A stretch of DNA of 64,000 bases, taken from the NCBI RefSeq assembly GCF_021869535.1, contig NW_026262668.1, positions 64,386,058 through 64,450,057 on the forward strand, read 5' to 3'. A model generated the notes under the pieces. That model saw nothing but the letters and a program-made list of their open reading frames with translations. It was not told the origin of the DNA and did no database searches. This DNA is from Mytilus californianus (lineage: Eukaryota > Mollusca > Bivalvia > Mytilida > Mytilidae). Below, one piece after another: positions 57,601 through 64,000 of this stretch; the stretch's first letter is position 1; each line of letters begins with the position of its first letter. A program made the position numbers and the translations under genes.

Positions 57601-59425
57601 CTGAAGGGCAAATGCGGGAGGATAAACAGGGCTTGGTCTGTACGTTGGAAACTCTGGTACCCTCAAATTAGCATTAAATGGTGGATAATGGTGATATTGA
57701 CGGCTGAAAAATATTGACATTAATTTTCATATAAAATAAATAATCTATGGAATGACAATCAACCGAATGGGCTACAAAAACGTAGGGAATCCCCTTCTTT
57801 CAAAAGGCTATAAAACAAAGGTCATGCAAACACATATGTGACCAGCCATGAGATTTTCAGGCTTATTGAAGTACCAGGGTCAAAATGAATTTTTAACATT
57901 TTTATGAAGTATACATAGATTCAAAACACCCTGACAAGTTATTTTGCTAGATTTAGCAAAATAACAGAATTATGGTAATTTTTGTTAGTTTCGATTTTAT
58001 CAACATCTTAATTTTTTTCTATCAATTTTTTACATGTAGGTTCATCTACTATAGTTATCATTGAAACTTGTCTTTTATATTTTTTTTTTTTTGTGTACGG
58101 GGGGGGGGGGGGGTCTAGCCTTTATTGATTTTTATATAGAAAGGATCGAAATACCCCCACCCCTATCTTCGTGTATTCTTAAGTTGAGTTCATTAAGAAA
58201 AAAGATGGATGAAACCAACATGTTGTAACGTTACGATGAATAGTAGGGGAGACAAATTAGAAATTATGGCTTCACTCACAAAACTGCTTGGAGGCAGATG
58301 CAGCTGCCACATTCAATCAAATATGTCTCATTAGTTCTGAGTTATTATTTGATATGCTATGCTCTTGTTTAAAATGGATAGAATATTTAACCCAAATTTC
58401 GATCGGTAAAATTGTGTAACTGTTTGTAGGTTTTATTTGTTTGCCTAATCACCTGATACGTGTAAATTATATAAGTAGCAGGTCTGACAAATGGCCTTTT
58501 CAAATGACGATTATAAAGAAATCAAATTAATAAGTCAACACATTGAGGTGAAGTATTGGCAATTGATTTGGCGGTATTTCGAATTTTCACTAAATTAAGT
58601 ATCCAATAATAGACACGTTTCATCGAAAAACTGATGAAAATAGCATTTATATATTTCATTTTCCAGAGATATATAATCTTATAAAAAGTAGAGAAAATTA
58701 TCAATATGCATATGTATGACATAGAGTGCACTTAAAGAAGACGGAATTTTTTTTTCACTTTCAAATTTTTCGAAATTTCCGTCATTGGAATTTGTTTTCA
58801 AATGACATTATTGCTACGCATTGCTGCCATTAGCGTGGGATAGACATTTGCACAAGCATATACCGTTACTTACATATGTGTAACATTTTGTCAAAAGGAT
58901 GGACCATCTTAATTCACGAAATTCGGGGAGCCACTCAGTAAATAAGAGAAAGAAAAACGGTTAACATTTTGTATGCATGTGTTGTCAACATCCACTTGTG
59001 AACAAGGACTTGTTACTTTTATCAAAGCATTGAATGTGTTAAATGATAATTAAAATTAATACTGTGTATAAATGGTGTGATGTTTTATAATATGTATATT
59101 TCCTTCAAACCGATGAATTTTATAGACAACATCCTACGGGAGATAACTCTAAACAATAAAATGCTGGTTTAAAAATTCCTCTGTGTAAATCAGTACAAAT
59201 ATACCATTCACAGAAGAATTGGGATTGATGTGTCAAAATTCCTTGCATCGTAATAATGTATTGAACGCTATTATTTCAAACATTTTTGGGAGAAATATAT
59301 TTCAACAGTTACAAACCTTTCAAAGAACTCATCGAAATCATATGGATACCCAGTTTTATGACTGTGTTCATCTATATTTTCCTTTTTATACTGGAAACAT
59401 CTTGGAGAACGTTCGTGCTGAACAG
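51381..59425 (-). CDS. NR2E1: Tailless/TLX-type nuclear receptor (NR2E1-like), partial: hinge and ligand-binding domain
   Basis: Exons on the minus strand are 59425-59317, 57703-57327, 56921-56547, 53991-53821 and 51622-51381. Junctions are GT-AG and in phase (the first exon completes a split Ala codon), giving 424 residues from AVQHERSPR to the stop. Tailless receptors are DNA-binding repressors acting in brain and eye progenitors; the DNA-binding domain would precede AVQHER. Ligand-binding-domain landmarks are [78 protein letters not shown] and [16 protein letters not shown] with end CDMFKSS. AVQHER and the MFKSS end favour TLX over PNR (NR2E3). The hinge is unusually long. Confidence 0.9.
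51800..53480 (+). repeat. Degenerate tandem array (~110-200-bp units) split by a transposon
   Basis: Units share 'cttaatggaaatg', 'acaactgcatacc', 'ccattgacttataa', 'cataattacaaac' and 'actgagtg'. Four units are visible: about 51805-51955, 51956-52068, 52069-53340 (interrupted) and 53341-53470. The array lies in the last intron of the receptor gene. Confidence 0.75.
52111..53220 (+). mobile_element. CAGTCAGG...CCGCCTG element, copy 2 (~1.1 kb), with 5-bp target duplication
   Basis: This is a direct-orientation copy of 18118-19194. It is flanked by 'caatg' on both sides (52106-52110 and 53221-53225). The adjacent tandem-array unit supplies the uninterrupted site ('gttgtgacaattctgataca' against 'gatgtgccaatg-cttataca'), which supports 'caatg' as a true target-site duplication. 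No protein-coding frame is seen. Confidence 0.78.
53821..53991 (-). CDS. NR2E1: NR2E1-like exon (ligand-binding domain middle)
   Basis: The acceptor 'aataattttgtag' precedes 53991 and the donor GTATGT follows 53821. It encodes [39 protein letters not shown] and [29 protein letters not shown] is the conserved 'TEFACLKCIVTF' block of NR2E receptors. Confidence 0.92.
54000..55040. other. Receptor intron DNA without recognised features
   Basis: Short frames (54145-54378 and 54711-54911) show no similarity I recognise. Confidence 0.35.
55045..55560 (+). pseudogene. 5'-truncated Penelope-type family A copy (RT tail and 3' region)
   Basis: It starts inside the reverse transcriptase tail ([36 protein letters not shown] and [12 protein letters not shown], 55048-55210). 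It continues into the 3' region ('gagcaacacgacgggtgcc', 'cctgagatcaccccaat') and ends near 'ggtatctttcgcttctcttt' at 55560. The orientation is antisense to the receptor gene in whose intron it lies. Confidence 0.85.
55561..56540. other. Receptor intron DNA, probable diverged repeats
   Basis: The 103-codon minus frame at 56414-56103 has no recognised similarity. The words 'aatatggtcaa' recur several times (55915-56110), suggesting old repeat sequence. Confidence 0.35.
56547..56921 (-). CDS. NR2E1: NR2E1-like exon (hinge end and ligand-binding domain start)
   Basis: The acceptor 'tcaatacttttag' precedes 56921 and the donor GTAAGT follows 56547. It begins with a Ser/Pro-rich hinge ([20 protein letters not shown]), then [59 protein letters not shown] and [11 protein letters not shown]. 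The D/Q-x-x-x-L-E-x-x-W signature of receptor ligand-binding domains is intact. Confidence 0.93.
57327..57703 (-). CDS. NR2E1: NR2E1-like hinge exon, low complexity
   Basis: The acceptor 'caatatttttcag' precedes 57703 and the donor GTTAGT follows 57327. The reading is His/Tyr/Pro-rich at first ([18 protein letters not shown]), then Ser/Asn/Thr-rich ([17 protein letters not shown]) and acidic/polar ([17 protein letters not shown]). I see no similarity to vertebrate TLX here, so this exon accounts for most of the extra hinge length. Its inclusion rests on the matching phase and splice sites. Confidence 0.8.
57704..59316. other. Receptor intron with poly-T/poly-G tract
   Basis: No gene was found. 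Bases 58081-58092 are T and 58099-58113 are 15 G. The rest is AT-rich DNA without recognised features. Confidence 0.5.
59317..59425 (-). CDS. NR2E1: NR2E1-like exon directly after the DNA-binding domain
   Basis: The acceptor 'tattttcattttag' precedes 59425 and the donor GTTTGT follows 59317. It encodes (A)[20 protein letters not shown], then [20 protein letters not shown]-x-PR is the T/A-box continuation found in TLX ('NKDAVQHERGPR'). The exon starts after one base of the Ala codon, consistent with a junction at this point. Confidence 0.88.
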
Positions 59426-59805
59426 CTAAAATGAAAATAAAAGATAGTTCACACAAGGTTATAAGAAAAATTTTCGCTACTGTTTTAAAAATGTATGACC
59501 CTCAGCGTAAGGCTACAGCATTGATAAAAAAGATAATGTTGTATGATTTATGCGACAATGATTCACCAAAGACCAAATGACAAGAATGATTGTGAACAAC
59601 TTCAGATCATTGAACAACTTTTTCATCAACGTATAGTAAATTATATAAAGGTCCAGGACGACAAAATGTGAAACCATTCAAATACAAGCATTTTATCTGA
59701 ATTATCATTCAGGACATGTTACTGTTTGTAAAATAAAATGTAGGTATGATATATACATTAGCAGAATAAGTTCTTCATCTGATCCGATAATGGCTTTAAT
59801 AGGGA

Positions 59806-59973
59806 GGTTTGAGCATCTGTAAAACTGGTCTAAGGTTTGTGCACCTGTCAAACTGGTCTATGGTTTGTGCGCCTGTCAAACTGGTTTAAGGTTTGTGCAC
59901 CTGACAAACTGGTCTAAGGTTTGTGCACCTGTCAAACTGGTCTAAGGTGTGTGCACCTGTCAAACTGGTCTAA
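59806..59973 (+). repeat. 28-bp minisatellite, six units
   Basis: The unit 'ggtttgtgcacctgtcaaac' plus 'tggtctaa' starts at 59806, 59834, 59862, 59890, 59918 and 59946 with only a few substitutions. The period is not a multiple of three and there is no maintained frame. Confidence 0.97.
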
Positions 59974-60175
59974 TCCCACCCTATTTTGTTCCTGTACCAA
60001 GTTAGGCTATCACGACCATGTGATGTTCGTTGTGGTTGGTCTTTGTGCGTCCTTTTTTTTCGGAGGTGTTGTGTGTTGGTGTGGTCAGTTGTACTATTTA
60101 TATACTGTGTGTTCTTTTTATGTATTATTAAATGCTCCTTCTGTAGTGTATATTTTGTAACTCATTAGTTTAACG

Positions 60176-60370
60176 CCGCCACAGATAAATGATATAAAGA
60201 TAAAGAGATTGCCAATGAGACAACTATCCACCAAAGTTCAAATAAAGTGGATGTAAGCAATTATAGGCAACCGTACGGCCTTCAACAATGAGAAAAACCC
60301 ATACCGTAAGGTCGGCTTTAAGAGGGCCCGACATGAAAAATATGAAACAATTCAATTGAGAAAACTAACG
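60176..60370 (+). repeat. Interspersed repeat ('ccaatgagacaactatcc' family)
   Basis: Strings 'gattgccaatgagacaacta', 'aggcaaccgtacggccttca' and 'gggcccgacatgaaaaatat' identify a repeat I recall as abundant in Mytilus. Its opening is related to the 'attgccaatgagataacgg' segment that starts each unit of the 44.8-48 kb duplication. Confidence 0.8.
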
Positions 60371-60379
60371 GCGTCTGTT

Positions 60380-60770
60380 ATATAAAATTGAGAATGGAAA
60401 CGGGGAATGTGTCAAAGAGACAACAACCCGACCAAAGAGCAGAAACAACCGAAGGACACCAATGGGTCTTCAACACAGCGAGAAAATCCCGCACCCGGAG
60501 GCGGGCTTCAGCTGGCCCTTTAACACAAATGTGTGGTAGTTTAATGAAAATGGACGTCACACTAAACTCCAAAACATGTAAATGAACTAAAATTAAAAAA
60601 ACATACAGGACTAACAAAGCCAGAGGCTCCTGACTTGGGACAGGCGGAAAAATGCGACGGGGTTAAACATGTGCTGTGAGATATAAACCCTCCCCGAATA
60701 CCTCTAGACAATGTAGAATAAACAAACGCACAGCAATACGCACAGTAAAACTCAGTTTAAAAGAAGTATG
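60380..60770 (-). repeat. 3' region of Penelope-type element family B, reversed
   Basis: Strings 'aaaattgagaatggaaacgg', 'aaagagacaacaacccgacc', 'aaaatcccgcacccgg', 'gaggctcctgacttgggaca' and 'aatgcgacggggttaaaca' are the reverse complement of the 38440-39058 untranslated region. The 65- and 79-codon frames here are incidental. Confidence 0.85.
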
Positions 60771-61640
60771 TAGTTCGTGGTAGGTTTCTAGTTTTGATTC
60801 CTTTAGGTCAAAACAATTTTAATATGTTTACCGCGAGAGGGCAAATATTATTCAAGGTCTATATTTCAAAACACACAAATTAAAACCTCGTGAAATCACG
60901 TAAAATCTGATTTAATTCATTTTGTGTCCATCAGTGATTTCAAGTATGTAAATTATTTTTCTCATAGATATTCAAAACCTTTACCTCAATCAGTCCAAGT
61001 GATAACTAATAGAATTCTAACGTTGATGAAAACAAATTAAAATATTTAAATTTGAAGATTTGATTTTATCAATTTTGAAGTAGATTTGTAAACTATCAAG
61101 TAAATAAGTCCGAGATACTTTTGAACTTGTTTCAATATTCAACCGGCACGCGACTAACGTAATGACAGACGTGTGTGGTTTCAGCTTTGTCGTTACAAGT
61201 GTTTGCATAGAGCATGACGGATCACCAATTAGCAAGCTTTTTCTGTAGAAAGAGGCTACTTGAAAATATCATTGACAATCTATGAATATGTTGTTAATCC
61301 GTTATACATGATGAAGGGGTAATATTGTGTCCGACAAATGATCGTTATTTAAAATCATCAAGAGGATTAGTGGAGAAGTACCGGTTTTCAATTATTATAA
61401 TAAAAATGCATTGTCAATCTGGACAAGATCGAAAAACATGGAATCTAGATCAGGAATTCCAATTAAACACGACCATAAAAAAATAGAAGCCACTTGCATG
61501 TATCAGGTTGGGGAGGGTAAACGGAAAGTAAAAAATCAGTAGCATGTATCAGGCTGTATAAGGGGGAGGGGATGTAAATCAAAGTACATCGTAATGTTAC
61601 AATAACGGTGGAATATCGTTCGTCCTGCATATTTTGCCAT
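60771..61640. other. DNA without recognised features
   Basis: Nothing supported was found. If the receptor gene continues beyond 64000, this is intron. Confidence 0.35.
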
Positions 61641-61669
61641 GTTCACCAACAAAATATCTTAGAGAGAAT

Positions 61670-61830
61670 GACGGTTCAGTAAAACAAATAACAGTTGTAA
61701 GTTATGACGGTTCAGTAAAACAAATAACAGTTGTAAGTTATGACGGTTCAGTAAAACAAATAACAGTTGTAAGTTATGACGGTTCAGTAAAACAAATAAC
61801 AGTTGTAAGTTATGATGGTTCAGTAAAATA
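61670..61830 (+). repeat. 36-bp minisatellite, four identical units plus a partial
   Basis: The unit 'gacggttcagtaaaacaaat' plus 'aacagttgtaagttat' starts at 61670, 61706, 61742 and 61778. A partial unit at 61814 carries one change and then a stop. The four full units look identical. 36 bp is 12 codons, so the frame DGSVKQITVVSY stays open (61634-61831), but no gene context supports translation. Confidence 0.97.
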
Positions 61831-61984
61831 AGGATCATCTTTTGTAGTAGTATTTGGTGAAAAGAGTCATTGTATAATATTTGATTGTTTGATTGTCTTG
61901 GATAGATTTTTTTTTATGAATAGATATTTCTCATTAGTTTGTTTACCAATTATAACAAACATATTACTTATCTGTATGAGGTCT

Positions 61985-62215
61985 TGATGGGGGTCCTTTG
62001 TTTCTGTATTCCTTAATTTTTAGACCATCATTCTCTATTCTCTATTTATTTTGCCCATTACTCTCTATTCTTTATATTTTAGCACCCCATTATTAGTCAT
62101 TCTTTAATATTTTTGTCTTTTTTCCTCTTTAATTCATATTTTTGCCTTTAATTCTGCACTTTTTGTCCTTTATTTTCTATTCTGTAAACCCTATCCAGAC
62201 CCTCATGTATTTATC
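61985..62215 (-). repeat. Pyrimidine-rich dispersed repeat, reversed partner of 10325-10545
   Basis: Words 'attctctattctctattta', 'ttctgcactttttgtccttt' and 'ttctattctgtaaacc' are the reverse complement of the purine-rich tract at 10325-10545. Confidence 0.8.
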
Positions 62216-64000
62216 CAGGTGCCATTTTAATATGGTAACTTATATTTTAGTTTTTATTTGACAATTTGCATTACATATGCATGAAGTTCAGTATTGTATG
62301 TCTTTTAAGGCAGGAATCTAATACATTAATATTATGCTTTTATATGATATATAGCGTTTTGTATATTATAAGATTGTGTGTGAAATCGCATTTTCTTTTA
62401 CAACCATTTTCCGTGCATGTCTTAAGTGACATACTTTTAATTTTTTTTCAGAGAAGGAAAATTTTGGTACGGGTCAGTGTTAAATTATATTTGTATATCA
62501 ATCAAGGTGACCCTTTTAGTTTACAATAATGTCACAAAAAGCTCAACGCTTCGATTTTAGATCAGTTACTTCAACAAGAAGCGAATGTTCATTTGAGTTT
62601 CCGACTATAAGAGCAAAGTAAACTCTTCATTTGATCATGACTGCACTAAATATCTAAAGAAGTATTTAACTAATTACTTAAACGACTAGTTTGGAAATCT
62701 GTTCACCTGCAGTTTTCTCACAACCTGTTTGCATTGTAATAGGACGAGATTGGGAAGGTGCCTGGTTTATTGAACGTTTTTGTAATGTGATCTAGTACCA
62801 GATCACAACGTGTTTACTTATGAAAAATATGATCGTATGTCTCCTGAGATTGGTAAGATTTGAAACACCACTCATCAGAAAATGTAGAAAGAATCTTCAA
62901 TTTTAATTGACGTATACAATTGTACTATTTACAAGATATTTTAACTTGAGGTGCCCATGTAATCCCGCTGAATGAAGACAAATTAGGTATCTTTTGTCAA
63001 TGTTTCATACTTCGCTATCCCGGAGTCTTTATATGACACAAATGTGTAGTATAAGTCAATTAGACAGAAAACCATGAACACAAAATCAGAAAAGACATTA
63101 AAGGTAAAAAAAAAGGCCTTAAAAATATGTAGATAAATAGTCAATAATCATATGTTGATAAGTTGAAAATCTTCAAGATATTTTTCTAATTTAAAATTAA
63201 ACTGAGGATACACAAGATACGTAACACCATTTTTTAAAGGACAACAACACTTATATATAAACAACATCAGTAACTGTCACGAGTATCAAGCACTACGCAC
63301 TTTAAAGAACCCTTGCAACAACTTGTTGCAGGATTTCTGATTCTACATCCAATATCCTTTCCATTGTCATTTCAAATTACTGTCCTTCCTCTTGGTCGCC
63401 CCACTTTGTAGAACCTAACTATTGGATGTGTTGCTATTTTGTTCTAATCCAGAATATGCATAAAATATTTGCCACTGGACGTTAAGCAAACAATGAAAAA
63501 TTAATCAAGTCAAGGTTATGGTGGTCCTGTTGGTTGGTCAAATTGGTTTTATAGGACATGTCTTAAAATGTGTGCTCTAGGACTGGTTTCGATCAAACTC
63601 ACCAATTTTAAGATTTATAATCTATAGTTGAACAATTATAAAACCGTTCGGAGAGTTTTCAGGAAACTATTTAATTTCAAAATCACTATCCCATATTGTT
63701 CTGCTTTCTTTTTCTACACTTTTGCAAATGTGTTGTAGTCCGCCTCACACTTTGTTAATCCGCAACTTCTTGGAAACGGCTACACAGAATTCAATCAAAT
63801 TTGTATTTAATGGCGGGAGTTTTGCAACACCTCTTTTAATTCTTCTGCAAACTAGCTCATGATTTTGACTTGATTTTTTATCTACTAATAGTAAGGAGTT
63901 CCTCATTTCTGCTAATATTAGTTTGCTTATCCACAATTCCTTTAAAATTGCAATTATACGAAGTTGGAAAGGGAAATAGCCTCCGAAAATATCATGATGT
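62216..64000. other. DNA without recognised features at the window end
   Basis: I looked for the two zinc fingers of the nuclear receptor on the minus strand and saw none. The 63-codon minus frame at 63936-63745 has no recognised similarity. Confidence 0.4.

Noticed and set aside
60378..60617. Frames of 79 (minus) and 65 (plus) codons
   Set aside because: They fall in the reversed 3' region of the Penelope-type family B element. Similar frames appear at 9.1 and 39 kb for the same reason.
59426..64000. Possible nuclear receptor DNA-binding-domain exon
   Set aside because: Minus-strand reading shows no paired-Cys zinc-finger blocks, so the domain is assumed to lie outside the window.
1..64000. 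Prokaryotic or organellar origin; CRISPR or operon structures
   Set aside because: Introns with GT-AG sites, animal-specific gene families and retroelements show nuclear animal DNA. The tandem arrays have no spacer structure.

Overview
The window is nuclear DNA of an animal, very probably a marine mussel (Mytilus or a close relative). It is AT-rich, and its genes are split by GT-AG introns. Several interspersed repeats look familiar to me from mussel sequence, for example the 'ccaatgagacaactatcc' repeat near 60.2 kb, the 'cgccagacgcgcgtttcg' repeat near 9.7 kb and the 'atgagcaacacgacg' 3'-end family. The genus call rests on recognition only. No database was searched.

Two cellular genes can be assembled. 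(1) A beta-1,3-glucuronosyltransferase (B3GAT family) lies on the + strand. Its five coding exons at 19465-19579, 23565-24061, 34255-34341, 39418-39621 and 40520-40588 join in phase to a complete 323-residue type II Golgi protein with the DDD metal site, the catalytic-base Glu and the C-terminal WHTRT motif. (2) A tailless/TLX (NR2E1-like) nuclear receptor lies on the - strand. Five exons (59425-59317, 57703-57327, 56921-56547, 53991-53821, 51622-51381) run from just after the DNA-binding domain to the stop codon. The DNA-binding-domain exon is not seen and should lie beyond 64000. The two genes converge tail to tail, with 40.6-51.4 kb between them.

Most of the rest is mobile or repeated DNA. 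0-3 kb: a 105-bp-period satellite, a LINE endonuclease relic and a hairpin-forming repeat. 3.4-8.2 kb: a near full-length but broken non-LTR retrotransposon (- strand). 9-17 kb: relics of BEL/Pao, Ty3/Gypsy and a MULE-like transposase, plus a degenerate minisatellite. 19.5-40.6 kb: the glucuronosyltransferase gene, whose introns hold foldback elements, an inverted repeat pair around exon 2, a direct repeat pair around exon 2, and two Penelope-type reverse transcriptase elements in the sense direction, one with a 435-codon uninterrupted reading frame. 42.6-48.8 kb: a tandem segmental duplication (about 1.1-kb unit) in which copies serve as empty sites for each other and delimit four separate insertions, including a 2-kb Helitron-like element with a tandem core and terminal hairpin. 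49.8-53.5 kb: a long-TIR element and a 1.1-kb element inside a tandem array with a 5-bp target duplication. 59.8-61.8 kb: two short minisatellites (28 bp and 36 bp).

I found no RNA genes, CRISPR arrays or operon-like organisation. The strongest leads for something undescribed are the 2-kb Helitron-like element, the CAGTCAGG...CCGCCTG element, and the repeat arrangement around exon 2 of the glucuronosyltransferase gene.
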